From the NCBI RefSeq assembly GCF_036670015.1, contig NZ_CP137636.1:1342501-1406500 (forward strand): 64,000 bases of DNA, given 5' to 3'. Position numbers and translations under genes: made by a program. The DNA comes from Niallia sp. XMNu-256. Lineage in GTDB: Bacteria > Bacillota > Bacilli > Bacillales > Cytobacillaceae. A model generated the notes under the pieces. It made no database searches, was not told where the DNA came from, and was given only the letters and a program-made list of their open reading frames with translations. Shown one piece after another: positions 18,317 to 27,059 of the stretch. Every line of letters begins with the position of its first letter. Positions within the stretch are counted from its first letter, which is position 1.

Positions 18317-19093
18317 TTAAGCCGTAAACCTACAATTTGGGTAATTGTTGCAACCTCGAAAATTTCCATATTTTCCTTTCCTTGACACAAGTTGACCACC
18401 GCACTGTGGACAAATGTTTGAGATAACTTTATGATTCTGTTTATTTATATTTTGTTTAATTATGGTCACGTGTTCTATTTTCTGAGCTTTTTTCTCCTTT
18501 TTATCCATTATATAGGTGGACGAAAGCAACTGATGGATTTTTTTCCTAGTGGAAGAGGAAATCGTATGATCACTTGATATGTACTTTATTACAGATAATA
18601 AATCACGTATTTTAATGACATTCACACCATAAAACGGTTTGTTAAATTTCAAAGTAGCTTGTTTGCCGAAAACGATAAGGGAGTAAATCGGAATGTCACT
18701 GAATGCATCTCCGAGAAAATGTCGTAATTCTTTTATATGTCCAGAATTTTGCCAAATGGGATTGTAGAATTTTTCTTTACGTTTATATATTACTTGTGTC
18801 CAATACTTACTGTTCTGCGAGCCGAAAATCCATCCATTATAATTCTTCGTTTCAATCACAAACAATCCTTTGTCGGAAATAAGGACATGGTCGATTTGAG
18901 TGGTGGTTCCATCTTGTTTTGGAATATATAAATCATTTAGAAGAGTATTATGATTAAGGTCTAAAGATCGTAGGAGTTTAGAAACCTGCTTTTCACCGTA
19001 AGCCCCTTTTAAACTAGCGAAATTAGCTCCAACCCAAATAGTAAGAATCGTCATAATCAATAAAAAGAGTAATGAAAATACAAGAAAAATCAT
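18317..19093 (-). CDS. NERD-domain protein with topoisomerase-type zinc finger
   Basis: An N-terminal membrane anchor (IFLVFSLLFLLIMTILTIWV) leads into a NERD nuclease-related domain. That domain has GAYGEKQVSKLLRSLD, TTQIDHVLISDKGLFVIETKNYNGWIFG and a conserved helix after it. The C-terminus is a four-cysteine finger of the type found at the end of topoisomerase I (CPQCGGQLVSRKGKYGNFRGC..YPNC). The ATG at 19093 has AGGAGG 8 nt upstream; the in-frame extension to 19147 is not supported. The DIDH/ETK motifs match the NERD nuclease core. A DNA-processing role at the membrane is an inference. Confidence 0.85.
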   Translation of the reverse strand: MIFLVFSLLFLLIMTILTIWVGANFASLKGAYGEKQVSKLLRSLDLNHNTLLNDLYIPKQDGTTTQIDHVLISDKGLFVIETKNYNGWIFGSQNSKYWTQVIYKRKEKFYNPIWQNSGHIKELRHFLGDAFSDIPIYSLIVFGKQATLKFNKPFYGVNVIKIRDLLSVIKYISSDHTISSSTRKKIHQLLSSTYIMDKKEKKAQKIEHVTIIKQNINKQNHKVISNICPQCGGQLVSRKGKYGNFRGCNNYPNCRFTA

Positions 19094-19320
19094 AGGAAAT
19101 ACCTCCTGTGTTAAAATACCTAAATATAGAATAACATAATTTGCCATTTTGGGTAGGTGGTGATACGTTAATACTATAAATCAATTTAAATCACTTTTAT
19201 TTCTATGTTAGTAAGGTTAGTGCATTAGTAAAAATCATAATGTTTAAATTTGTTACAGTTTCTTCTCATCCATGAACAAGCTTCTTAGAGGATAAAAATA
19301 AGGAGTTGGATGGAATGGAG

Positions 19321-19479
19321 TTTATCAGGCTTAACGGGCAGTAAGACCCCCACCTCAAGATTCTAAGAATGGTAAAAGAAGATAGGTGGGGGATCAACTG
19401 CCCGTAAAGCTCCGATTGGTTCAACTAACCATCAGTGGGGGATGAAAGAAAACCCCCACTAATGGAAGTTTCACTTTAT
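19321..19479 (+). mobile_element. Structured non-autonomous element, copy 1 (inserted in the DUF1643 gene)
   Basis: It is bounded by TTTAT at both ends (19321-19325 and 19475-19479). Inside the left end ACGGGCAGT...AACTGCCCGT and ACCCCCACCT/AGGTGGGGGAT pair as a long hairpin. Inside the right end CCATCAGTGGGGG pairs with CCCCCACTAATGG. Neither end carries a terminal inverted repeat. Two further copies share the layout. No protein is encoded. Subterminal hairpins without terminal inverted repeats are typical of IS200/IS605-related elements, but the relationship is inferred. Confidence 0.8.
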
Positions 19480-19576
19480 TAAGGCTGAACAATTAAAAGT
19501 TAACTTTGAAGTTCAAGCGAGTTTTTATAACGTAGAAATAGGTGGGCAGGTTTTTGAATGTCGAAATTATGCGCAA

Positions 19577-20125
19577 GTGTATCGAAAGGACAGTAAACAA
19601 CAAGAGCATTATGATGCGATCTTTGTATTAGTGAACCCGGGTTTATGTACGCCGAAGCAATCAACTTATCAAATTCCACACGTAACGATAGGTGAGGGGC
19701 CAATTAATTTTATTCCTGCTAAAACAGACAACACTCAGTATCAAGTTATGCGCTTTATGGAATTGAAGCAATGGAAAAAGGTATTGTTACTAAACCTTTC
19801 AGACATTCGATCCGGAAACCTATCCGAATTTAAAGAAAAACTAGATGATGCAAATAGACTAGGTTTTGAAAGTCATACCATTTTTTCACCTTTAAGAACA
19901 AGGGAGTTAAAGCTAGTATTGCTTAAATGTCTGGGATCAGTTATTTTGGCTTGGGGTACAGACTCAAAAGTGAAAAGTTTAGCAAAATTAGCATTGAATA
20001 CTTTTCCACATGCAAAAATTGTAGGGCTGGAATATAAACAAACACCGTATTATTATCATGCTAGTCCACTTCGATTAGATGGGAAAATAAGGTGGTTAGA
20101 AAATATGAACGATCGAATTTCTTGA
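19577..20125 (+). CDS. DUF1643 family protein, 5' end displaced by a repeat element
   Basis: The chain has the DUF1643 look (YDAIFVLVNPG, LNLSDIRSGN, ILAWGTDSK). The first start codon in the uninterrupted frame is the GTG at 19577. The same frame is open and coding-like back to 19481 (KAEQLKVNF, then NVEIGGQVFECRNY), without a start codon. The proper start seems to be the ATG at 19315, which has AAGGAG 9 nt upstream and is now separated by the 159-bp element. Removing the element fuses ATG-GAG-TTT-ATT to AAG-GCT in frame. The protein now made, if any, lacks about 35 N-terminal residues. Function of DUF1643 is unknown. Confidence 0.75.
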   Translation: MYRKDSKQQEHYDAIFVLVNPGLCTPKQSTYQIPHVTIGEGPINFIPAKTDNTQYQVMRFMELKQWKKVLLLNLSDIRSGNLSEFKEKLDDANRLGFESHTIFSPLRTRELKLVLLKCLGSVILAWGTDSKVKSLAKLALNTFPHAKIVGLEYKQTPYYYHASPLRLDGKIRWLENMNDRIS

Positions 20126-20134
20126 GGATAGAAA

Positions 20135-20170
20135 CAGTAATCGACAAGTCGTGTGACTTGTCGATTGCTG
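20135..20170. terminator. Perfect 16-bp inverted repeat between convergent genes
   Basis: The arms at 20135-20150 and 20155-20170 (one mismatch) enclose GTGT and contain CGACAAGTC/GACTTGTCG. Sited between the converging DUF1643 and DUF5634 genes, it probably terminates both. It belongs to the same palindrome group as 11822 and 62235. Confidence 0.7.
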
Positions 20171-20171
20171 T

Positions 20172-20477
20172 TTAGTATATTTCGCGGAATACATGATCGA
20201 GATCTTCAAATTCTTTCAGATCTTTTTCCTGCGGATTGTCTGATTCTACCGTCCACTTCTGATCAATAGGGATTAACCCGCCATTATTATCTTTATGAAA
20301 AGGAAGGTGGACATGGTAAGTTTTGCCATCTTTCTGAGTGGTATATCCAATATAGTAGCACTCATCTTGTCCTTCTTCTTCAAAAATACCGATCCTTTCA
20401 AGGCCGTACTTATTTAAGTAGGGTTCAAAGGATTGCTGCAAACCATTCACAATTTGTTCGCGTGATTGATAATCCAC
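20172..20477 (-). CDS. DUF5634-like small protein
   Basis: It has 101 residues, a GTG start and an AAGGGAG site. It is acidic, soluble and mixed alpha/beta, with YHVHLPFHKDNNGGLIPIDQKW as the most distinctive segment. I believe it belongs to the Bacillus DUF5634 family from general resemblance; no function is known. Confidence 0.6.
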   Translation of the reverse strand: MDYQSREQIVNGLQQSFEPYLNKYGLERIGIFEEEGQDECYYIGYTTQKDGKTYHVHLPFHKDNNGGLIPIDQKWTVESDNPQEKDLKEFEDLDHVFREIY

Positions 20478-20554
20478 AAAAATTCTCCCTTCTATGTCGT
20501 TCTCCCCTTAATATGTCATACTTACGTTCAATTTAATCTTGTTTTCGCAAACGG

Positions 20555-20577
20555 CTTCGTCACAGTGACGCCCCGAA
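20555..20577. repeat. GTCAC-N-GTGAC palindromic repeat
   Basis: CTTCGTCACAGTGACGCCCC is an intact copy in reverse orientation, ending 5 bp before the stop of the amidohydrolase gene. Confidence 0.75.
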
Positions 20578-20581
20578 AAAA

Positions 20582-21769
20582 TTAATCTAATTCATAAAAC
20601 CCACAAACGACATAACCTACTGCTTTGGCTGCTACTAGTAGGGCGTCTTCATCAATGTCAAATTTAGGGTTATGGTTAAAATATGGTTTTTCGACTCCTT
20701 TGGGCGTACAAGCAATGTAAAAGAAGCAAGAAGGGAATTTTTCAGCATAGTAAGCAAAATCTTCAGATGGAGGCAATGCAGGAAATTCTTTCACTTCTTG
20801 AATATCCTTATCATTGGCTTCTTTTAGAAATTGGGCTACTTTTTCGGTTACTTCCGGATCATTGTATACCGGTGGATAATCATTCTCGTACGTGAGGTCA
20901 CAGGTAACACCAAATTCTTCTTCCAATCCTTTTGCGAGTCGTTTGATTTCTTTTGCAATGAGTTCTCTTGTTTCAATCGTCATATATCGGATATCGCCTT
21001 CAAGCTCGACGCTATCTTTTATGACATTAAAGGTTCCTTTTCCATCGAAAGAACCAATGGTAATGACACCCACATCAAAAGGATTTAAGCGTCGACTAAT
21101 GATGGTTTGAGTGGCTGTCACAAAATGAGCACCCGCTACAATCGCATCATTCGCTAAATGTGGGGAAGAACCATGCCCGCCTCTGCCTTGAATCACTAAC
21201 TTCATGTAAGCTCGTCCGTTGAAAGAATATCCAGCGTGATATCCCACAACTCCGGCTGGGCCCATTGGTAACAAGTGGATGCCAAATACATGATCTAAAT
21301 CATCGAGTACGCCTGATTCGACAATGCTTTTTGCACCGCCCGGAGGAACTTCTTCCGCATGCTGATGAATAATTTTAATGGTCCCTGGTATTTCATCTTT
21401 TAATTGAATGAGACAGTCGGCTAAGACTAACAAATAGGCAGTATGACCATCATGACCACAAGCATGCATGACGCCTTCGTTTTTTGACTTATAAGGTACA
21501 TCTGTTTCTTCTACGATTGGGAGTGCATCGAAATCAGCGCGCAAGCCAATGTTTTTTCCAGGTTTTCCACCTTTAATAGTCACAATGATTCCATATCCAT
21601 TTCCTACATTTGACTGAACGTCTACATCTTTGCCTTTATAAAAATCTACAATATATTGAGCTGTTTTTTCCTCTTTAAAGGAAAGTTCTGGATTTTCATG
21701 GAGATGTCTGCGAATTTCAATCATTTCATCTTTACGTGATTCTAACATTTCCATTAATTTACTTCTCAT
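20582..21769 (-). CDS. M20-family amidohydrolase
   Basis: This is a zinc amidohydrolase of the M20D/hippurate-hydrolase type (395 residues). It removes acyl groups from N-acyl amino acids or related amides. Metal ligands are seen in MHACGHDGHTA (near 100), HQHAEEVPPGG and the late PYFNHNPKFDID. The dimerisation-domain His is in GRGGHGSSPHLANDA. It starts at an ATG right after the MFS gene (84-bp gap) on the same strand, so the pair probably imports or exports an amide and processes it. Confidence 0.88.
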   Translation of the reverse strand: MRSKLMEMLESRKDEMIEIRRHLHENPELSFKEEKTAQYIVDFYKGKDVDVQSNVGNGYGIIVTIKGGKPGKNIGLRADFDALPIVEETDVPYKSKNEGVMHACGHDGHTAYLLVLADCLIQLKDEIPGTIKIIHQHAEEVPPGGAKSIVESGVLDDLDHVFGIHLLPMGPAGVVGYHAGYSFNGRAYMKLVIQGRGGHGSSPHLANDAIVAGAHFVTATQTIISRRLNPFDVGVITIGSFDGKGTFNVIKDSVELEGDIRYMTIETRELIAKEIKRLAKGLEEEFGVTCDLTYENDYPPVYNDPEVTEKVAQFLKEANDKDIQEVKEFPALPPSEDFAYYAEKFPSCFFYIACTPKGVEKPYFNHNPKFDIDEDALLVAAKAVGYVVCGFYELD

Positions 21770-21852
21770 ATCTTGTCATCCCCCTTAAATTTTAGTGAAA
21801 TGCAAAGAGGTGTCTTGCGTTTCACTAATTAGTTTTATTCCTAACAAACCGT

Positions 21853-23283
21853 TTATTCTGTAACAGGCTTTCGGATATTTCTTCTTTGTGGTTTCTGAGG
21901 AGCAGAAGAGGTTTTTCCCGCATCGCCTGGTACTAAGAAGATCACCGATATGACTGAAAGAGCACCGAAAATGACATTTACAATAATACCAGCGGAAGCT
22001 GCCGCCTCAAGGTTACCATTCGCGGCAATGGCGCCATATACGGTTGCTGAAATCGCGACACCAAATGCACCTCCAAGTGAGCTTGCCATTTTATAAACAC
22101 CAGCGGCTTCCCCAACTTTGTCAGAAGGAGCATTTGATACAGATGTATCTGTAGAAGGGGTTGCATAAAGCCCGAGGCCTAGTCCGAATAAGGCAAAGCC
22201 AATAAATACGACAACAGTATAAGTAAAGCCTGGTAAGAATGTTAGGCCCATCATTGCCACACCAATGGTTGTAATAATACCGCCCCAAACCATCGGTAAT
22301 TTTGCGCCAACCCTTTGTAGAATTTTCTCACCTACACGTATCATTGATAGTACAACGACTAAATAACCTAAAGATAACATACCTGATTGTAATGAATTGA
22401 AGCCTCGTCCTACTTGTACGTACGTATTAATTACGATCAGAGCACCAGCAATCGCATTGAGTAGAAAGTTGGAAATGGTTGCACCGGAATAGGCTTTATT
22501 TTTAAATACGGCAAAATCGACTAATACAACTTCTCTATTTTTTTCAAATTTAACAAAGACAATTAAGCCAATAATGGTAATAGCAAGAGCGGTAATCGAC
22601 TTAATATCTGTCCAACCCCAGTCCGCTCCATACGTAATAAATAAGTTTAAAGCAATCATTGTAACAATAAAAATAGCTAAACCTGTATAATCAAATTTAA
22701 ACGTACCTGTTGATTGTTGCTTGCTTTCTGGTGTATCTTTCAATAAAAATAATCCGATTACTGCAAAGATAATGGAGAAAATGAAGATCCATCTCCAGCC
22801 GAGTGATGTAGCAATGGCACCGCCTGCGAATGAAGCGAAGCCTGAGCCGCCCCAAGAACCAATGGACCAGAAGCTTAAAGCACGTTGACGTTCGGCTCCT
22901 TCAAAATACGCTTTGATTAACGCGATGGTGGATGGCATAATAAACGCAGCCGAAATCCCTTGAATAATCCGTCCGATAATTAACAATGCTGCACCTTGAG
23001 CAAATACTAGACAAAGGGAACCGATAATACTCAATATAAATCCAATGACGGCAATTTTTTTGCGTCCCACTTTATCGGCAAGACCACCTGCCGCGACAAT
23101 AAATAACCCGGAGAATAACGCAGCTAAACTAATAGCGACATTTAAAGTTCCTAGTGAAACACCTAAATCTGCTTGAACAGCAGGGACCACATTGACCATA
23201 GCTTGTGCAAATAACCAGAATGTAATGACACCAAATACAATCCCTATGATCATTTTATCTGTACCTTTATAACTTGTTTCCAA
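21853..23283 (-). CDS. MFS transporter, DHA2 (14-segment) type
   Basis: This is a membrane transporter of 476 residues with about 14 hydrophobic segments and the MFS A-loop GLADKVGRKKIAVIG. GSWGGSGFASFAGGAIATSLGWRW follows TM5. The DHA2 group mainly exports drugs but some members carry metabolites. The TTG at 23283 has AGGAGG 8 nt upstream, while an in-frame ATG at 23316 does not. It is first in an operon with the M20 amidohydrolase, under a promoter overlapped by a 21-bp palindrome. Confidence 0.87.
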   Translation of the reverse strand: METSYKGTDKMIIGIVFGVITFWLFAQAMVNVVPAVQADLGVSLGTLNVAISLAALFSGLFIVAAGGLADKVGRKKIAVIGFILSIIGSLCLVFAQGAALLIIGRIIQGISAAFIMPSTIALIKAYFEGAERQRALSFWSIGSWGGSGFASFAGGAIATSLGWRWIFIFSIIFAVIGLFLLKDTPESKQQSTGTFKFDYTGLAIFIVTMIALNLFITYGADWGWTDIKSITALAITIIGLIVFVKFEKNREVVLVDFAVFKNKAYSGATISNFLLNAIAGALIVINTYVQVGRGFNSLQSGMLSLGYLVVVLSMIRVGEKILQRVGAKLPMVWGGIITTIGVAMMGLTFLPGFTYTVVVFIGFALFGLGLGLYATPSTDTSVSNAPSDKVGEAAGVYKMASSLGGAFGVAISATVYGAIAANGNLEAAASAGIIVNVIFGALSVISVIFLVPGDAGKTSSAPQKPQRRNIRKPVTE

Positions 23284-23477
23284 AACTAAAACCTCCTGAA
23301 TATTATTAAAAGACAACTGTTTTACTGCTTATTATTATTGTCATTTTCTTTTTTAATCATTTACATTATCTAAATATAGTTTAATTTGTCATTTGGGCTT
23401 CTAGATCACCATCCTTTTTATCGTTTCCTACCCTATATAACCTGAGTTAAACTAGCATTAGCATTTTTTACAAACTG

Positions 23478-23517
23478 ATTATAGTACAGCTACTTTAAAA
23501 TAGTGAGTCACTATTTT
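23478..23517 (-). promoter_or_regulatory. Promoter with a 21-bp perfect palindromic operator
   Basis: On the minus strand a TATAAT (23483-23478) lies 17 bp after CACTAT. The arms AAAATAGTGA and TCACTATTTT (23497-23517, one central base) cover that -35 region. The size and symmetry fit a TetR- or MarR-type repressor. No such regulator gene is adjacent. Confidence 0.65.
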
Positions 23518-23675
23518 ATCAACTTATTATGATAAAAAAGAAAAAAATTTCACTAACGAGGTTGAATGTCAAAAAAACGAAGATATATGTTTTACAAAAA
23601 AGGATAGAGGCTAATTTAGGGGATTTGTACGCGCCCTATTTTTTAGTCAGTGCTGCCTTTTTAGATAACTTTTTA

Positions 23676-23836
23676 TTTAACAGGCTTAACGGGCAGTAAG
23701 ACCTCGCCTCAAGATTCTAAGTATAGTAAAAGAAGATAGGTGGGGGATGAGCGTCCGTAATGCTTCAATTGATTAAACTACAAACTACCATCAGTGGGGG
23801 ATGAAAGAAACCCCACAGATGGTAGTTTCACTTTAT
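23676..23836 (+). mobile_element. Structured non-autonomous element, copy 2
   Basis: It starts at TTTAACAGGCTTAACGGGC, contains the GGTGGGGGAT and CCATCAGTGGGGG hairpin arms of copy 1, and ends TTTCACTTTAT. The left hairpin is partly eroded (GCGTCCGT instead of ACTGCCCGT). The right end touches a fragment of a second CDF gene. Confidence 0.75.
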
Positions 23837-23931
23837 GATGGCTATCATTGTATGGGCAATCGTAGCAATGAGAGATGACTTATTTCCTTTTTTTATAATA
23901 AACTATCTTTTTGTGTCATAGTTTCTTCCAT
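23832..23931 (-). pseudogene. 5' fragment of a second CDF transporter gene
   Basis: The minus strand reads MEETM-QK-SLL and, after a small frameshift, KKGNKSSLI...IAIIK. This matches the first 36 codons of the intact CDF gene immediately upstream. The rest is missing where structured element 2 begins. Confidence 0.75.
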
Positions 23932-23963
23932 AGATCAAATTAAATGGTTACAATGTTATTTCA

Positions 23964-24929
23964 TTATGAACGGCGGTTTTCAACCCATGTTGGAACGCCA
24001 TCATCCTCATCGAATTCAATGATGATATGAGTAATCCCTTTTAATTCGAGTAGTTTGCCTCTAATGCGATCTTTTATATCATCTGCTTCGGCGACAGTAA
24101 GAGAAGGGTCGATTTCAAGTTTCATTTCAATATGAAAGTCTTCGCCTTCTTTCACGGCAAAGAGAGTTTGTATGTCTTTAATCTCTGGATTTTGGTAGAT
24201 ATATCGGGCAATCTCTGCTTCAAAGTCATCGTCTGCTTCACCTAGCACCCCTCTGGCATTATCCAAAAATACTCTTCCTACTACATAAAACATCATGATT
24301 CCAATAATAATCGAAGCAATTCCTTCTGCAGCATGCCAACCAGCAAAATAGGAAATCAATATTCCGATAATTGCAATGATGCCACCTAAGGTAGCGACTA
24401 AGTCCTCCATAAAAACAAGTTTTGTCGCTGGTTTTGCCCGATGTAAGCCACTGAAACTTTTTCTCACAATGGCAAAACCTTTAGCCTCGACATGAGTTTC
24501 ATGGAGAACTTCCTTCATCGCTTTAAACAGAACATATGCCTCCAAAAGGACTGCAGCGGTCAAAACGGACAGATTGATGAAAAGTCCCGTTGATTCTGTT
24601 GGATGAATAATATGAAGATAGCCTTCTTTTATCGTCTCATAACTCATAATCCCGACAATAATGACCGCTCCTAGTAAAACTAAATTAACGAGGCGCCCGA
24701 ATCCGTTGGGAAAACGGTCTGTCGGTGCTTTTTTACTAAGAGCACTTCCTATGAAAACAAAAAATTGATTCGCTGCATCTCCCAAGGAGTGCATAGTTTC
24801 AGCAAACATAGCGACATTTCCGGTGAAAAAATAAGCACTCCCTTTTATGATGGCAATAATGGTATTGACAAGCGCTGAGATAAGAGATGATTTATTCCCT
24901 TTTTTTAATAAACTACCCTTTTGTTTCAT
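23964..24929 (-). CDS. Cation diffusion facilitator (CDF) transporter
   Basis: This is an inner-membrane divalent-cation/H+ antiporter. After a short basic N-terminus (KKGNKSS) come about six hydrophobic segments. TM2 carries AETMHSLGDAANQ with metal-site His and Asp, and TM5 carries the matching VFMEDLVATLGG segment. The cytoplasmic C-terminal domain (FHIEMKLEIDPSLTVAEADDIKDRIR) is the usual ferredoxin-like module. The metal (zinc, manganese, iron or cobalt) cannot be told. The ATG at 24929 has GGAGG upstream. A truncated relic of a sister gene lies directly downstream. Confidence 0.88.
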   Translation of the reverse strand: MKQKGSLLKKGNKSSLISALVNTIIAIIKGSAYFFTGNVAMFAETMHSLGDAANQFFVFIGSALSKKAPTDRFPNGFGRLVNLVLLGAVIIVGIMSYETIKEGYLHIIHPTESTGLFINLSVLTAAVLLEAYVLFKAMKEVLHETHVEAKGFAIVRKSFSGLHRAKPATKLVFMEDLVATLGGIIAIIGILISYFAGWHAAEGIASIIIGIMMFYVVGRVFLDNARGVLGEADDDFEAEIARYIYQNPEIKDIQTLFAVKEGEDFHIEMKLEIDPSLTVAEADDIKDRIRGKLLELKGITHIIIEFDEDDGVPTWVENRRS

Positions 24930-25061
24930 CGTTTCCTCCATAGGTCATATTGAATGATTTCAATTCTTGTTTTCGTAGTATTTACCTTTTTAACTCATTT
25001 ATGAAACATCCTACAAATAGTCCAGATGACATGTCGAATAAATGATTAGTTTTTTCTTATA

Positions 25062-25104
25062 TGTGATTTACGTCACCATGGACACTAGAAGATTCATATA
25101 TGAT
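25062..25104 (+). promoter_or_regulatory. Fnr-type site and promoter of the RIC gene
   Basis: TGTGA-N6-TCACC (25062-25077) matches the Fnr/CRP-fold consensus TGTGA-N6-TCACA. A TATGAT -10 box lies at 25099-25104. With a start near 25111 the site centre falls at about -41.5, the position for class II activation. Confidence 0.65.
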
Positions 25105-25141
25105 GAAAGCATAGTTAAGAACTTTAGAGGAGGAATACGAA

Positions 25142-25834
25142 ATGACTGTTCCATTTACAACTGATAGTTTAGTGAGAGATATCGTTAATGAAGCACCAAA
25201 AACGAGTGATATATTTAAAAAATATAGAATTGATTTTTGCTGTGGAGGCAATACCCCATTATCAACGGCTGTTAATGGCAAACGTGTTGAATTAAATGAA
25301 TTGATGGAAGAATTAACGACTGTTTATGAAAGTTCAGAGCAAAGCGATGATATGGCTATCTGGACGAACAGTTCTTCCGAAGATATTATTCAACATATTA
25401 TTGAACGATACCATCGTCCATTAGATGAAGAGCTGCATTCATTGAGTCCCTATGTAACAAAAGTTGCCAGAGTACACGGGGAGAATCATTCGGAACTATT
25501 GAATGTCTTCCAATTATTTAATGAACTTAAAAAAGAATTATTAGAGCATACCGAAAAAGAAGAAGCTACAAGCCTTCCGCTGCTTCTGTCATTAGAGGAT
25601 CCGCAAACGGAGAATAGAGAAGAGATCATTGCAACCATTCGTGAGCTTGAAAAAGAACATGATCATGCGGGAGATATTTTAAAGCAACTTCGTGAAATCA
25701 CGAACGATTTTACCCCACCAGCAGATGCTTGCGGCACCTATCGTCTTGTTTATAAGCGATTAGAAATGTTAGAAGGGGATACATTTATGCACGTCCATTT
25801 GGAAAATAATATATTATTCCCTCGTTATATTTAA
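25142..25834 (+). CDS. Iron-sulfur cluster repair di-iron protein (RIC, ScdA/YtfE type)
   Basis: This cytoplasmic di-iron protein repairs iron-sulfur clusters damaged by NO or oxidants. The ScdA N-terminal domain shows KYRIDFCCGGNTPLSTA (about 28-45). The hemerythrin-like part carries its His/Glu ligands at HIIERYHRPLDEEL, HGENHSEL, HTEKEEATSLP, EKEHDHAG and HVHLENNILFPR. At 230 residues it is full length. It is preceded by an Fnr-type promoter and followed by its own terminator, so it probably rises under low oxygen or nitrosative stress. Confidence 0.92.
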   Translation: MTVPFTTDSLVRDIVNEAPKTSDIFKKYRIDFCCGGNTPLSTAVNGKRVELNELMEELTTVYESSEQSDDMAIWTNSSSEDIIQHIIERYHRPLDEELHSLSPYVTKVARVHGENHSELLNVFQLFNELKKELLEHTEKEEATSLPLLLSLEDPQTENREEIIATIRELEKEHDHAGDILKQLREITNDFTPPADACGTYRLVYKRLEMLEGDTFMHVHLENNILFPRYI

Positions 25835-25870
25835 ATTTAAGCAAAAGTAAATAAGTGCTTGTGATTGTCC

Positions 25871-25926
25871 AAGGTAAGTTCCCGGTTGAAGTAAAGTGTT
25901 ACTTGATTGGGGGCTTACCTTTTTTA
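25871..25926 (+). terminator. Terminator of the RIC gene
   Basis: AAGGTAAGTTCCC pairs with GGGGGCTTACCTT across a 26-nt loop and is followed by Ts. Confidence 0.8.
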
Positions 25927-26027
25927 TCATAGCGAATGTTTTGTTAAGAGTGGTAATCAGGCTATTCCTTATTGGGCATATTATCCGTGTCTCTATCATT
26001 AATTTATCTGCAAAGGGAGAAGGTAAA

Positions 26028-26732
26028 ATGGAATTTTTTCATGGTCAAGAAACACTTACGGCCATCCAATGGGGTTTAAGGGCAGTAGTGGGCTATTTTT
26101 TTATGCTAATTATGGCAAAATTAATGGGACAGCGATCTATTTCGCAGCTAAATTTGCTCGATTTTACGATTGCCGTTGTCATTGGCAACATTGTCGCGCA
26201 TCCTTTGTCAGACGAAGGTTTAGGCTTAAAAGGATCGATGATTACGATGGGGGTACTCGTTATTTTGTATGTATCAAGTGTTTTCATCGTATTAAAATCA
26301 AAATCTTTAAGGAAATTCGTTTTGCCTAATCCACTCCCGCTAGTTAAAAATGGGCAATTTATTTATAAAAATTTATCGAAAGCAAGAATTTCAGTGGATT
26401 ACATATTGTCAGAGGCTAGAAAAGAAAAGATTGATGATCTAAAAAAACTTTCGTTAGCCTTATGGGAACCGGATGGAACCATTTCGTTTTTTGTCAGCCC
26501 TAATTATCAAGCGGTTACCCGAGGTGATTTAAATATGGTGACAGAACCGTTTGATTTTCCAAAAATTGTTGTAAGAGAGGGGGATATAGAAAAGTCCATC
26601 CTGCAGCAAGTAGGAAAAGAGGAAAGCTGGCTTCGATCTACCTTAAAAACGTATCATAATGTGGTACTGGAAGACGTATTATTAGCCACAATCGATAAGA
26701 GCGATCAGTTAAAAATCTTCTTATATAGATGA
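26028..26732 (+). CDS. DUF421 membrane protein (YetF/YdfS type)
   Basis: Three N-terminal hydrophobic segments with AKLMGQRSISQLNLLDFTIAVVIGNIVAHPL lead into the soluble YetF C-terminal domain (ARISVDYILSEARKEKIDDL..., with FVSPNYQAVTRGDL). Members occur widely in spore formers and affect germination or spore persistence in some. The ATG at 26028 has AAAGGGAGAAGG upstream. A longer in-frame reading upstream overlaps the previous terminator and is not used. Confidence 0.87.
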   Translation: MEFFHGQETLTAIQWGLRAVVGYFFMLIMAKLMGQRSISQLNLLDFTIAVVIGNIVAHPLSDEGLGLKGSMITMGVLVILYVSSVFIVLKSKSLRKFVLPNPLPLVKNGQFIYKNLSKARISVDYILSEARKEKIDDLKKLSLALWEPDGTISFFVSPNYQAVTRGDLNMVTEPFDFPKIVVREGDIEKSILQQVGKEESWLRSTLKTYHNVVLEDVLLATIDKSDQLKIFLYR

Positions 26733-27059
26733 AGAAGATTGAACCTTCAATTAAATAGGGGTCCCTCTAAGAAATCGGGGGACAGATATATTTTTTTCTG
26801 CTGTCCCTGCTGATAACAGGACAAAATACTTTTCATCACACCCTCAACATACTCTGTATAGAACATCCTCCTATTCAATCCCGTTCCTTACATCGATCCT
26901 TATTTTCTGTAAGATAGAGAAGAAGTCATGAGCAGATATCTCGAAGGGCCTTAAGTTTTGATTTGCTACATGAAAATTATATATGATATAAGTGATCGCA
27001 TACTAGCTTGATAATGGACGAGGGCCATTTAAATGAATTTTTTTGAGGAGGTTTTTTTA
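26733..27059. other. Intergenic region with a possible terminator
   Basis: At 26759-26815 GGTCCCTC, GGGGGACAG and CTGTCCC can form two alternative hairpins around a T-tract, probably terminating the DUF421 gene. The remaining bases show no small gene or recognisable leader. Confidence 0.5.

Noticed and set aside
25896-26027. 44-residue N-terminal extension of the DUF421 protein
   Set aside because: It begins inside the RIC terminator and the ATG at 26028 has a good ribosome site and family-typical start.
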